From Planctomycetota bacterium (GTDB lineage Bacteria; Planctomycetota; Planctomycetia; Pirellulales; Pirellulaceae), in NCBI GenBank assembly GCA_963204915.1, contig CAUJHS010000109.1, positions 62,001 through 126,000 on the forward strand: a stretch of DNA of 64,000 nt, in the 5' to 3' direction. The notes beneath the pieces are model-generated. The model was not told where the DNA came from. It saw nothing but the letters and a program-made list of their open reading frames with translations, and did not search any database. Below are positions 19,048 through 27,442 of the stretch, piece after piece. Every line of letters begins with the position of its first letter. Position 1 is the stretch's first letter. The position numbers and the translations under genes were made by a program.

Positions 19048-19132
19048 TTCTGGTTACCGCCTGACCAGAAGGAAGCCCCCAAATGCTTGGGCGGTTGGCT
19101 TGCCTGCCGCCGCCCAAGCGGGGGTGCTTTCC
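19048..19132 (+). promoter_or_regulatory. Structured RNA element, copy A, between amt and glnK
   Basis: P1: TTCTGGT (19048-19054) pairs perfectly with ACCAGAA (19064-19070). A second hairpin has GCTTGGGCGG (19085-19094) pairing with CCGCCCAAGC (19110-19119), extended by CCCCC (19076-19080) with GGGGG (19120-19124) and GGAA with TTCC. The P1 loop holds ACCGCC (19056-19061), complementary to GGCGGT (19090-19095) in the second stem, so two structures can compete. glnK begins 36 nt later. Copy B at 21421 is nearly identical and carries one compensatory change. A weak T-run follows, so attenuation is possible. Confidence 0.7.
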
Positions 19133-19167
19133 TCACCCATCGAAATCTAGCCAAGGAAACAACTAAT

Positions 19168-19506
19168 ATGCAAAAGATCGAAGCGATTGTCCGACATCAC
19201 AAACTGGAAGAAATCAAGAACGCCCTAGTCAAGGAGGGCTTTAACGGCATGACCGTGAGCGAAGTCCGCGGATTCGGACGACAAAAGGGTCAAAAGGAAA
19301 TGTTTCGCGGCGCCGAATATAACGTCGATTTCGTGCCGAAGGTGAAAATTGAACTCGCCATCGACGACGGGGACGCGCAAAAGGCCGTGGACATCATTCT
19401 CCGACTGGCTCGTAGCGAAAAGATCGGCGATGGCAAGATTTTCATTACCGATCTCCGCGAAGCCATTCGCATTCGCACGGGCGAACGCGGCGCCGAAGCC
19501 TTATAA
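19168..19506 (+). CDS. glnK: Nitrogen regulatory protein PII, first copy
   Basis: PII signal protein that senses 2-oxoglutarate, ATP/ADP and often uridylylation, and blocks its Amt partner when ammonium is plentiful. The ATG at 19168 gives 112 residues, the exact family size; the frame is open further upstream through the RNA element but that part is not PII. The B-loop GKIFITD, the N-terminal MQKIEAIVR and the T-loop RGAEYNVDFVPK are all present. Tyr51, the usual uridylylation site, is conserved; residue 46 is Phe. It differs from the second copy (21610) at about 13 of 112 positions, by eye. Its position directly after amt supports the GlnK rather than GlnB name. Confidence 0.95.
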   Translation: MQKIEAIVRHHKLEEIKNALVKEGFNGMTVSEVRGFGRQKGQKEMFRGAEYNVDFVPKVKIELAIDDGDAQKAVDIILRLARSEKIGDGKIFITDLREAIRIRTGERGAEAL

Positions 19507-19594
19507 TTAATCGATCTCAGGACAATCAGATAGAACTACCGCAGTAGGCTGCCTACTTGCGCGGCGACGATCGCCTTGTTTGTAAGCAAACTTG

Positions 19595-19637
19595 GGCGGG
19601 CCGATGTCTTTACGGACATAGGCTCGCCTTCTTTTTT
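19595..19637 (+). terminator. Intrinsic terminator after the first glnK
   Basis: GGCGGGCC (19595-19602) pairs with GGCTCGCC (19621-19628), with one G-T pair; an inner ATGTC/GACAT stem closes a short loop. The T-rich tail TTCTTTTTT (19629-19637) follows. It ends the first amt-glnK unit, so the second pair is a separate transcription unit. Confidence 0.85.
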
Positions 19638-19697
19638 GCGCACTAAAGCATTCCACCGTTGGAAGTTACGGCACAGCTTGGAAATCTGCTGCACCGA

Positions 19698-19742
19698 TTG
19701 GTACACAGCTTGCCTTGCGATGGGCGGCACTAGGCAATGCCT
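19698..19742 (+). promoter_or_regulatory. Sigma-54 (-24/-12) promoter of the second amt gene, with palindromes
   Basis: TTGGTAC-N5-TTGC (19698-19713) has the 10-bp GG-to-GC spacing. As at 17361, TGCAC lies just upstream (TGCACC...GGTACA is an imperfect palindrome over the -24 box). TTGCCT (19710-19715) is repeated in inverse as AGGCAA (19732-19737), and AGGCAATGCCT (19732-19742) is a near copy of the first promoter's palindrome. Both leaders end in CCTTCTGGAG before the start codon. Shared regulation of the two units is likely. Confidence 0.75.
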
Positions 19743-19816
19743 TGGATACGCGCCGCGAAGCGGCCTCGGCTTATGCCGAGAAAGCGGCTGTTTTTCTTCC
19801 TTCTGGAGTGGCGTTC

Positions 19817-21358
19817 ATGCGTAATTCTCGTAAACCGTGGTTGGGGTTATTTCTTGTTTTACTGTGGCTTGCGGGCATTGTTTACGCGCCCGCAGCCAGG
19901 GCCCAAAGCGAAGCGGCCGCCGCGACTGCCGCGATCGAAAGCGAATCGGCCACTTTGCCTAACTCTCCCGTTCTGGGGGGTGCTGGAACGGAAGTGCAAG
20001 CAGCCGCTCCAACCGTCAACGAAACGCTCGCCGAACTTGAGGGTAAGGTTGACTCGGCGGCCGTAGCTGGCCACAACGCCTGGATGCTGACCGCCTCGGC
20101 TTTGGTGTTGTTCATGACGGCGCCGGGATTGGCATTGTTCTATAGCGGTTTAGTTCGCAAGAAGAATGTCCTCGGGGTCATGATGCAGTGCATGTTTCTC
20201 ATGTCGCTTATGACCGTGGTTTGGGCGCTCTGGGGTTATTCGCTGTCCTTCGGCGGTACGCAAGGCCAGGAAGGATATAGCCCCTGGATTGGAAACACCG
20301 AGTTCCTGTTCATGCGCAACGTGCAAGCCACCTGGGATGAGGCCAGCGCCTCGGGCGTCATTCCTACCGAAGGCAATATCCCGCGTCTTACGCACATGCT
20401 CTTCCAAGGCATGTTTTTCATCATTACCCCGGCTTTGATTTGCGGCGCCTTTGCGGAACGCATGAAGTTCAGCGCGATGGTGGTGTTCTCGATTCTCTGG
20501 GCGACGATTGTGTATTGCCCGCTTTGCCATTGGGTGTGGGACTTAGGCCCGCTAGCGTACAACTCGGAAGCCAGCCAGAAGTATTCGCTTGGAGGCGCTT
20601 TGGATTTCGCGGGCGGTACGGTCGTACATATCAGTTCGGGCGTATCGGCGTTGGTTTGCGCCTTGGTGCTAGGAAAACGCGTTGGCTTTGGCGCGGAAGA
20701 CATGCGTCCTCACAACTTGACTTATACCGCCATGGGCGCCGCGATGCTGTGGTTTGGCTGGTTCGGGTTCAACGCGGGCAGCCAGCTTGGCTCCGATGGC
20801 ATTGCGTCAAGCGCCTTCGCCGCGACGCACTTCGCGGCCGCTGCTGGAGGACTTGCCTGGGCGGCGCTGGAGTGGTTGACGAGAGGTAAACCAAGCGTTC
20901 TCGGCGTGTCGTCAGGTCTCGTCGCTGGTTTGGTATGTATTACTCCCGCTGCGGGTTTTGTGACCGCCGTACCGGCATTGCTTATCGGCGCGATCGCTGG
21001 CTTGTGTTGTTACTTCGCTTGCACCAGTTTGAAGTCCCGGTTTAAGTATGACGACTCACTGGACGCCTTCGGAGTGCACGGCGTAGGCGGCACCGTGGGC
21101 GCCGTACTGACCGGTGTATTCGCCACACGGGCCGTATCGAATTTGAACGGCGGAAATCCACTCGGTTTGATCGAAGGCGGCGCCTTACTCAAAGGACAGA
21201 TCGCCGCCGTGGGCATCACTTGGGTGTACGCCATCGTCGTGACCTTCATCTTGCTGAAATTGCTCGATTGGACGATGGGCCTGCGCGTCTCGCACGAAGC
21301 TGAGACGATCGGCCTCGATATTACCCAGCATGGCGAAGAAGGCTACATCTTCAACTAA
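19817..21358 (+). CDS. amtB: Ammonium transporter, classical AmtB-like subfamily
   Basis: Second ammonium channel. The ATG at 19817 is chosen for its signal peptide (MRNSRKPWLGLFLVLLW, cleavage near AARAQ) and GGAG at 19805-19808; the product has 513 residues. After an Ala/Glu-rich linker, NAWMLTASALVLFMTAPGLA and FYSGLVRKKNVLGV are the AmtB-type first helices, unlike the AMT1-like first transporter. GALDFAGGTVVHISSG carries the conserved Asp and first pore His, and DAFGVHGVGG the second. The C terminus has GLDITQHGEEGY, a PII-responsive tail. The structured element copy B and the second glnK follow. Two channels of different subfamilies, each with its own PII gene, suggest use at different ammonium levels; that is inference. 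Confidence 0.94.
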   Translation: MRNSRKPWLGLFLVLLWLAGIVYAPAARAQSEAAAATAAIESESATLPNSPVLGGAGTEVQAAAPTVNETLAELEGKVDSAAVAGHNAWMLTASALVLFMTAPGLALFYSGLVRKKNVLGVMMQCMFLMSLMTVVWALWGYSLSFGGTQGQEGYSPWIGNTEFLFMRNVQATWDEASASGVIPTEGNIPRLTHMLFQGMFFIITPALICGAFAERMKFSAMVVFSILWATIVYCPLCHWVWDLGPLAYNSEASQKYSLGGALDFAGGTVVHISSGVSALVCALVLGKRVGFGAEDMRPHNLTYTAMGAAMLWFGWFGFNAGSQLGSDGIASSAFAATHFAAAAGGLAWAALEWLTRGKPSVLGVSSGLVAGLVCITPAAGFVTAVPALLIGAIAGLCCYFACTSLKSRFKYDDSLDAFGVHGVGGTVGAVLTGVFATRAVSNLNGGNPLGLIEGGALLKGQIAAVGITWVYAIVVTFILLKLLDWTMGLRVSHEAETIGLDITQHGEEGYIFN

Positions 21359-21420
21359 ATGCCAATTCTGCGGGATCAGCGATTCTCATCTCGCATTACG
21401 ACGTTTCACTGTGCGTGCAA

Positions 21421-21503
21421 TTCTGGTTACCGCCTGACCAGAAGGAAGCCCCAAACACTTGGGCGGTCGGCTTGCCTGCCGCCGCCCAAGTGGGGGTTTT
21501 TCC
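21421..21503 (+). promoter_or_regulatory. Structured RNA element, copy B, between amtB and glnK
   Basis: P1 TTCTGGT (21421-21427) / ACCAGAA (21437-21443) is identical to copy A. The second stem is ACTTGGGCGG (21457-21466) / CCGCCCAAGT (21482-21491): the closing G-C pair of copy A is A-T here, a compensatory change. The loop ACCGCC (21429-21434) can again pair with GGCGGT (21462-21467). The hairpin ends GGGGG then TTTTT (21497-21501), so this copy can act as an intrinsic terminator. The glnK start is 107 nt further, leaving a longer leader than in copy A. Confidence 0.7.
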
Positions 21504-21609
21504 GCACGATTCGTCGCTCCCGCACGGCGCGACAAACCGTCCGAACTTTCTTAACCACAACGAGCGATTCCTCGTCCACATGCGGCAAAACGCCGCCGGA
21601 GAATTCATC

Positions 21610-21948
21610 ATGCAAAAAATTGAAGCCATTGTGCGGCCCCACAAACTTGAAGAAATCAAAAATGCTTTGGTTAGCGCCGGCTTCAAGGGAATGACCGTGA
21701 GCGAAGTGCGCGGCTTCGGCCGACAAAAAGGACAAAAGGAGATGTTCCGCGGCGCCGAGTACCAGGTGGATTTTGTCCCCAAGGTCAAGATTGAAGTCGC
21801 CGTTGATGACAGCGAAGCACAGAAGGTCGTCGATATCATCCTTCGGACCGCCCGAAGTGAGAAAATCGGTGACGGCAAGATCTTCATCACCGACCTTCGC
21901 GACGCCATTCGCATTCGCACGGGTGAGAAAGGCGCCGAAGCGCTCTGA
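21610..21948 (+). CDS. glnK: Nitrogen regulatory protein PII, second copy
   Basis: Second PII protein of 112 residues. The ATG at 21610 has GGAGA at 21598-21602; the frame is open upstream to 21415 through the RNA element, which is not part of the protein. The T-loop reads RGAEYQVDFVPK with Tyr51 in place, the B-loop region GKIFITD is conserved and the C terminus RIRTGEKGAEAL matches the first copy. The two PII proteins differ at about 13 sites, mostly conservative, while the neighbouring transporters differ widely, so the PII gene and its leader were probably copied or kept alike by gene conversion. Mixed heterotrimers are plausible. Confidence 0.95.
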   Translation: MQKIEAIVRPHKLEEIKNALVSAGFKGMTVSEVRGFGRQKGQKEMFRGAEYQVDFVPKVKIEVAVDDSEAQKVVDIILRTARSEKIGDGKIFITDLRDAIRIRTGEKGAEAL

Positions 21949-21952
21949 CCGG

Positions 21953-22027
21953 TCGCCGATGCATTTTCCGGCGATGTCAAAAACCGAAAGTTCACCAGGT
22001 CCTGCGGGCATTAACGGCCCGTAGGAC
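21953..22027 (+). other. Two hairpins downstream of the second glnK
   Basis: TCGCCG (21953-21958) pairs with CGGCGA (21969-21974). A stronger stem pairs GTCCTGCGGGC (21999-22009) with GCCCGTAGGAC (22017-22027), with one G-T pair and a 7-nt loop. No T-run follows either one. They may be U-less terminators or 3'-end stabilisers of the nitrogen transcript. Confidence 0.5.
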
Positions 22028-22203
22028 ACGTCGCTTCTTGATCCTGCCGGCAATACTACGCTGTTATCCGAGCGCCTGCACTTGCACGATTGCGCATGCG
22101 GGTCCGACGTCGCCTCGCCCACGATCCTGGGATGAGCCAAAACGGACGTGCGCTCGCTCAGAGGATATCGCGGCGTAACATCGCTCTCTGGCGAGGCGCG
22201 GGT

Positions 22204-22686
22204 TCAATCTTTGTCGTGACAGCACATATCAATAACGACGACGCACGCGAGAATCAACACATCGTCCTCGCCTTCGACAATGTCCACACCATAGGTGTCG
22301 GTCCACGCAAAGAAGTGCTTCGATACGGTCGCAACGGTGCGCCCGTCGCGAGTGAAGCGGTACTCGCGGTCTAGAAAATCACCTTGCGCATCGAGGTCGC
22401 CAGCGGCTTCGTCTTCAACATCAAAGGCGTCACGGAAAAAGGTGAACACCTTTTTGGTAACCGTTGCAACGTTTCGGCCGTTGCGCACGATGTTGTACGT
22501 TTTTTTGAAGGAAAGCAGTTTTTGCTCAATACGAGCCAGCTCCGTTCCTTGCATATCAAGAAACGCCAGCTTGTCGCCCAGCGAGAAAACTTTCCCGTCA
22601 ACGTAAAAACATTCTCGCCCAGTTTCATCCTTGATGGAGAAATCTTCCCCCCAGGAAAGAAGCTTCTGCTTCATGACATAGCGCAT
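22204..22686 (-). CDS. LURP-one-related / tubby-like beta-barrel protein
   Basis: 160 residues beginning MRYVMKQKLLSWGEDFSI. The order of short beta strands, with DETGRECFYVDGKVFSLGDK, LAFLDMQGTELARIEQKLLS, then KTYNIVRNGRNVATVTKK, fits the LURP-one-related (DUF567, YxjI) family, distant relatives of phospholipid scramblases with a 12-stranded barrel around a hydrophobic helix. The C-terminal VLILACVVVIDMCC is that central hydrophobic helix and need not be a membrane anchor. The biochemical role of bacterial members is not established. It is a single gene, convergent with the nitrogen locus and divergent from the cytochrome gene at 22912. Confidence 0.75.
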   Translation of the reverse strand: MRYVMKQKLLSWGEDFSIKDETGRECFYVDGKVFSLGDKLAFLDMQGTELARIEQKLLSFKKTYNIVRNGRNVATVTKKVFTFFRDAFDVEDEAAGDLDAQGDFLDREYRFTRDGRTVATVSKHFFAWTDTYGVDIVEGEDDVLILACVVVIDMCCHDKD

Positions 22687-22911
22687 TATGAATTTCCTTT
22701 GCCGAATTCAGGGTGAGCGCAAAAACGTCGAGCATCAAACCGGGTGCTGCCTTCACCAACCAGGTTTCTCAGGGTAAAGCAAAAGCTATGCCAAGCCCAC
22801 GCCCGCAGGTCCGATTATGTAAAGTCGAAATTGACACAAACCTTCATTTATGCGTTACAATGGGTCTGGTTTCGAGTCACACCTCCCCTCCCGCCAGCCC
22901 ACCTGCATGCC

Positions 22912-25362
22912 ATGACGCGTTTCGCTTGCCTTGCCGCGTCCCTCTTGGCGTTCCAGCTGATTGGGACGACGACGCTATTGGGCGATGAGCCATCGCAAGA
23001 CGACATCAACTTTTTCGAAAAGCACATTCGGCCGCTGTTGGTCAATCATTGCTACGAGTGTCACTCGGAACAAGCCGATGATATTGGCGGCAATTTGCTT
23101 CTCGACCGGAAAGCGGGCTGGGAAGAAGGCGGCGATCTCGGCCCTGCGATTATTCCAGGCAATCCCGAAAAGAGCTTGCTGATTCGCGCCGTGCGCTACG
23201 TCGAGTGCGATCTCCAAATGCCTCCTTCGGGCAAGCTCTCGGATGAGGAGCTCAAGGCGCTGGAGGAGTGGATCGAGCGTGGCGCCCCGGATCCGCGCAC
23301 CGAGGAGAAACGTACCGCGAAGCCGCCCACAATCGACATTGAATCTGGTCGCCAGCATTGGGCTTTTCAGCCACTTTCTTCGCCAACGCTTCCCCAGGTT
23401 CAAGATGCAAGCTGGCCTCAGTCGCCCATCGACTATTTTGTGCTGGCGGGCTTGGAAGCTAACCATTTGCAACCCGCGCCTCCCGCGGACAAACGTACGC
23501 TCATTCGACGCGCCACGTTCGACTTAACGGGCTTGCCGCCCACATCGGAGGAAGTTCACGCGTTCTTGGCCGATGAATCGCCCGACGCCTTCGCTCGGCT
23601 AGTGGATCGTTTGCTCGCTTCGCCCCATTACGGCGAACGTTGGGGGCGACATTGGCTGGACGTTGCGCGCTATGCGGACTCAAACGGGTTAGATGAAAAT
23701 ATCGCTCATGGCAATGCCTGGCGGTATCGCGATTGGGTCGTTTCCGCGTTTAACCAAGACCTTTCCTTTTCCGATTTCGTGGCGTGGCAAATTGCGGGCG
23801 ACTTACTGCCCGCGGAGGATGAGTCTCGCCGGCGCGAGCAACTCATTGCAACGGGGTTCCTGGTTTTGGGCCCCAAAGTGTTAGCCGAGTCGGACGAGCA
23901 AAAGATGCGCATGGACATTGTCGATGAACAGATCGACACCGTCGGCCGGTCTCTGCTTGGGCTTACCCTCGGCTGCGCGCGGTGCCACGACCACAAATTC
24001 GATCCGATTCCGACGTCCGACTATTACGCTCTGGCAGGCGTGTTTTGCAGTACGCGAACAATGGAGACGTACAAACGAATCGCACGGTGGTACGAGCACT
24101 CGATGCCCACACCGGAGGAGCAGGAGCTTCAAAGGCGACACCTGCAGTCCATCGAGGCGAAGAAGTCGGAAATCGAAACGGTGGTGCAAGCGGCCAATGA
24201 GCAATTGCTGTCGATGTTAGAGTCCGGCGCCCCACTTCCCCAAGATGCGGAGTCAAAATACCCAGAGGAAACAAAGACAAAGCTCAAAACGCTGCGCGAT
24301 GAGGTAGCCAAACTCGAAAAGAGTCCGCCGGAAGTTTCCTCAGCGATGGGAGTGACCGAAGGGGAAGTCGCTGACGTGGCCGTGCATATTCGCGGCAGCC
24401 ATTTGAACTTAGGAGATGTTGTTCCGCGGCGTTTTCCTCAGGTGCTCACGACGCACGACTCCTCGCTGCTGCCGGCCGATCAAAGTGGACGACTTCAACT
24501 GGCGCAATGGATGACCGACCCAGCGCATCCGCTTACACGGCGCGTGTTCGTGAATCGCCTCTGGCGGTGGCGATTTGGCGAGGGCGTCGTTCCTTCCACG
24601 GACAACTTCGGATTGCTTGGCGAAAAGCCAACGAACCTACCCCTGCTGGATTTCCTGGCCCAGCGGTTAATCGATGAGGATGGCTCGGTTAAGGCGATGC
24701 ACCGCCTGATGATGTTATCGAGCACTTACCAAATGAGCGGCCAGTTCAATGCCCAGGCGGCGAATATCGATCCGACCAATCGCTTGTTATGGCGGCGTAC
24801 TCCACAACGTCTCGAAGCCGAGTCGGTGCGCGATAGCCTGTTGTTTGTTTCTCAAAAACTTGATTCAAAAATGGGAGGTTCGCTGCTGCACGTCAAGAAT
24901 CGGGAATTCTTGTTTGACCACACTTCGAAAGATCAAACCAAGTATGACCACCGGCAGCGCTCGTTATATCTTCCAGTCATTCGCAACAACGTGTACGACG
25001 CCTTGGAGCTTTTTGATTTTCCCGATCCCGCAGTGCTGAATGGCGATCGCGCCACGACCACCGTGGCGCCGCAGGCGTTGTTCTTGATGAATAGCGAAGT
25101 TGCTTGGGACGCCATGCTGCACATGGCCGAGGGGCTGCTCGCCGACAACGACTTAAGCGACCGGACCCGCGTGACGACCCTGTATGAGACAACCCTGGGT
25201 CGACCCGCAGACGACCGTGAAATCGACCGCGCTCTGGCGTTTGTCGGACAATATGCGTCCGACTATGTGGGGGAAACTTCCCAGCACGACGTGCGCCGAC
25301 ATGCCTGGCGCGCCTTGTGCCTGGCTGTCATCGCATCGAATGAGTTCATCTACATCAAGTGA
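22912..25362 (+). CDS. Planctomycete cytochrome / DUF1549 / DUF1553 protein
   Basis: A lineage-typical secreted protein. The ATG at 22912 yields 816 residues with a signal peptide ending near LLGDE; 56 extra upstream codons are rejected. The N-terminal cytochrome-like domain (PSCyt1) has the haem motif CYECH within VNHCYECHSE, followed by the family's LLDRKAGWEEGG and MPPSGKLSDEE. DUF1549 (PSCyt2) begins near SPIDYFVLAGLE and includes GERWGRHWLDVARYADSNG and a second CxxCH, CARCHDHKFDPI. A charged, partly coiled-coil stretch (about 400-475) separates it from DUF1553 (PSD1), from about 520, with TRRVFVNRLWRWRFG. Such proteins are almost always paired with DUF1501 genes, as here, and are thought to act in periplasmic breakdown of complex compounds; activity is unproven. 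Confidence 0.93.
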   Translation: MTRFACLAASLLAFQLIGTTTLLGDEPSQDDINFFEKHIRPLLVNHCYECHSEQADDIGGNLLLDRKAGWEEGGDLGPAIIPGNPEKSLLIRAVRYVECDLQMPPSGKLSDEELKALEEWIERGAPDPRTEEKRTAKPPTIDIESGRQHWAFQPLSSPTLPQVQDASWPQSPIDYFVLAGLEANHLQPAPPADKRTLIRRATFDLTGLPPTSEEVHAFLADESPDAFARLVDRLLASPHYGERWGRHWLDVARYADSNGLDENIAHGNAWRYRDWVVSAFNQDLSFSDFVAWQIAGDLLPAEDESRRREQLIATGFLVLGPKVLAESDEQKMRMDIVDEQIDTVGRSLLGLTLGCARCHDHKFDPIPTSDYYALAGVFCSTRTMETYKRIARWYEHSMPTPEEQELQRRHLQSIEAKKSEIETVVQAANEQLLSMLESGAPLPQDAESKYPEETKTKLKTLRDEVAKLEKSPPEVSSAMGVTEGEVADVAVHIRGSHLNLGDVVPRRFPQVLTTHDSSLLPADQSGRLQLAQWMTDPAHPLTRRVFVNRLWRWRFGEGVVPSTDNFGLLGEKPTNLPLLDFLAQRLIDEDGSVKAMHRLMMLSSTYQMSGQFNAQAANIDPTNRLLWRRTPQRLEAESVRDSLLFVSQKLDSKMGGSLLHVKNREFLFDHTSKDQTKYDHRQRSLYLPVIRNNVYDALELFDFPDPAVLNGDRATTTVAPQALFLMNSEVAWDAMLHMAEGLLADNDLSDRTRVTTLYETTLGRPADDREIDRALAFVGQYASDYVGETSQHDVRRHAWRALCLAVIASNEFIYIK

Positions 25363-25473
25363 TCGTAAGATGTGGCCATGATGGAATTTCGCCAGGAACG
25401 CGAAGCGAAGAAAAAGCCCTCGTTCATCCCCTGCTGGTCATACCGATAACGTTACGTTGAATTTGGTGCGCCT

Positions 25474-26877
25474 ATGTCACGCTTTATGCTCTCGCGCCGT
25501 CAAATGCTGCAAAGCGCCGCTGTGGGCTTTGGGAATTTGGCGTTCTCGGCCATGCTCGCGGAAGAATCGTCGGCAGCGCAAAACCCGCTAGCCCCGAAGA
25601 CACCGCATCACACACCCCGCGCGAAGCGGATCATCTTCCTGTTTATGAAGGGCGGCCCTTCGCACATTGATACCTTTGACTACAAGCCGGCGCTCGAGCG
25701 TGACGCCGGCAAACCGCTTCCCTTTGCCAAGCCCCGCGTAACTTTTGCACCCACGGGTAATTTGCTGGCCTCGCCGTGGAAGTTCAAGAAGTACGGTGAA
25801 AGCGGGATCGAAGTAAGCGACTTATTTCCCCACGTTGCACAGAGCGTTGACGACTTGTGCATCATCAATTCTTTGCACGGCACCAATTCTGCACACGGCG
25901 GAGCGCTGCTCAAACTGCACACCGGCAGCGATAGTTTTGTTCGCCCCAGCATGGGCGCGTGGGTGAACTACGGGTTGGGCACAGAAAACGAGAATTTGCC
26001 TGGCTTTATCACGATTTGCCCCACGCTGGCCCATGGCGGAGTGAACAACTGGGGATCTGCGTTTTTGCCAGCCCCTTTTCAAGGTACGCCAATTGGCAAC
26101 GCCAGCGTCCCTGCCGTAGAGGCCAAGGTGCGGCATATTATCGGCCGTCACGCGTCCACGCAGCTCCAGCGCAAACAGCTCGATCTGCTGGCCGAAATGA
26201 ACCGCGAACACTTGCAAGCCACGGGCCCCAATGCCGAATTGGAAGGACGCATTCAGTCGTTTGAGTTGGCTTTTCGGATGCAAACCGCCATGCCAGAAAT
26301 CCAAGACCTGAAGTCGGAAACTGCCGAGACGTTAGCCTTATATGGCCTCGACGATCCCGTGACGGAAAACTTCGGCCGGCAGTGTTTGCTCGCACGGCGC
26401 TTCGCCGAACGCGGCGTGCGCTTCGTTCAGGTCACGCATAGCGATGCGTTTGTTCAATGGGATCAACATAGCGATTTGCAAAAGGGACATGAAAAGAACG
26501 CCCGAGAAGTTGATAAACCGATCGCCGGTTTGCTCAAAGACTTGAAACGGCGCGGCCTGTTGCAGGACACGCTCGTCTTATGGGGCGGAGAGTTCGGCCG
26601 CACGCCAACCGCTCAAGGCAACAACGGACGCGATCACAATCCCGAAGGTTTCACGATGTGGATGGCCGGCGGCGGCGTCAAAGCGGGAACCAAATACGGA
26701 GCGACGGACGAATACGGCTACTACGCCCTAGAGAATAAAGTCCACATTCACGACCTGCACGCGACGTTGCTCCATTTAATGGGGCTCGACCACGAGCGTC
26801 TGACCTATCGCTACGCAGGACGTGATTTCCGCCTGACGGACATTGCGGGTCGCGTCGCCGAAGGCGTCTTAGGATAA
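25474..26877 (+). CDS. DUF1501 protein with twin-arginine signal (pair of the cytochrome gene)
   Basis: 467 residues. The N terminus has [20 protein letters not shown], a twin-arginine export signal, so the protein probably folds with its metal before export. The DUF1501 family belongs to the alkaline-phosphatase/sulfatase-like superfamily: [18 protein letters not shown] carries the first metal-site region, [20 protein letters not shown] the second, and [20 protein letters not shown] closes the domain. It lies 111 bp after the PSD1-type gene and is likely co-expressed with it. Substrates of DUF1501 proteins are unknown. Confidence 0.93.
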   Translation: MSRFMLSRRQMLQSAAVGFGNLAFSAMLAEESSAAQNPLAPKTPHHTPRAKRIIFLFMKGGPSHIDTFDYKPALERDAGKPLPFAKPRVTFAPTGNLLASPWKFKKYGESGIEVSDLFPHVAQSVDDLCIINSLHGTNSAHGGALLKLHTGSDSFVRPSMGAWVNYGLGTENENLPGFITICPTLAHGGVNNWGSAFLPAPFQGTPIGNASVPAVEAKVRHIIGRHASTQLQRKQLDLLAEMNREHLQATGPNAELEGRIQSFELAFRMQTAMPEIQDLKSETAETLALYGLDDPVTENFGRQCLLARRFAERGVRFVQVTHSDAFVQWDQHSDLQKGHEKNAREVDKPIAGLLKDLKRRGLLQDTLVLWGGEFGRTPTAQGNNGRDHNPEGFTMWMAGGGVKAGTKYGATDEYGYYALENKVHIHDLHATLLHLMGLDHERLTYRYAGRDFRLTDIAGRVAEGVLG

Positions 26878-26979
26878 ACGCCTTGAATTCTTGGAAGTTC
26901 GGCCCGAGTCGGTCGTACCGTGACCAACCCGGGCGTTCGCCTCCGCAGGTCTTGACTGGCCGAGGATGGCATGCCGTCG

Positions 26980-27420
26980 TCAACTCGTTGTCAGTTCCAC
27001 AGTTCCCAAATCTGCCGGTTTGCCCTTTTCGACCTTGATTTTGAAGGGCGTCTTCTTGGGATCGCTATACTTCCCCTTGAGTTTATCGGGGCCGCCGTAC
27101 TGCATGCTGAGCATATTCAGTTGCCCCCACATGAAAGTAACGACGTAATCGCCAACCGGGACGCCATCGCCCTCTTCATAGGTCGAGAGAGCGAACGTGC
27201 CGTCATCTTTGGTGTACGTCATCGAAAAGGTGGGGTTTTCCGTATCCACGCCCGCCGTATCGTGCAGCGCCACCTGGATCAACCCAACTGGTTGGCCATC
27301 CACCAGCACTTTGCCCGTCAAGGGGAATGTTTCTTTACGGTTTGAATCGGAACTGGAACAAGAGAGTGTGGTCGCCAGAACCGCGCCCAACCAAAGGCTG
27401 AGATAACCCAGTTTCTTCAT
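26980..27420 (-). CDS. Small lipoprotein with carboxypeptidase-regulatory-like fold
   Basis: The ATG at 27420 gives 146 residues with a lipoprotein signal ending TTLSCSSS. The mature domain starts with FPLTGKVLVDGQPVGLIQV, then TKDDGTFALSTYEEGDGVPVGDY, which is the pattern of the beta-sandwich carboxypeptidase regulatory-like domain common in planctomycete lipoproteins. A longer frame starting at 27534 overlaps the DUF1559 gene and is rejected. The gene lies 22 bp after the DUF1559 gene on the same strand. Such pairs are very common in planctomycete genomes and suggest cotranscription; the function is unknown. Confidence 0.85.
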   Translation of the reverse strand: MKKLGYLSLWLGAVLATTLSCSSSDSNRKETFPLTGKVLVDGQPVGLIQVALHDTAGVDTENPTFSMTYTKDDGTFALSTYEEGDGVPVGDYVVTFMWGQLNMLSMQYGGPDKLKGKYSDPKKTPFKIKVEKGKPADLGTVELTTS

Positions 27421-27442
27421 ATTGCGATATTTCCGTTCAAAT

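Noticed and set aside
19085-19103. Possible sigma-54 promoter GGGCGG-N5-TTGC inside the RNA element
   Set aside because: The -24 half lacks T at the first position and A and C at the end; the conserved stem explains the sequence better.
19048-19132. Match to known glutamine riboswitches (glnA, Downstream-peptide)
   Set aside because: The core those RNAs carry, as I remember it, is not visible; a covariance-model search would decide.
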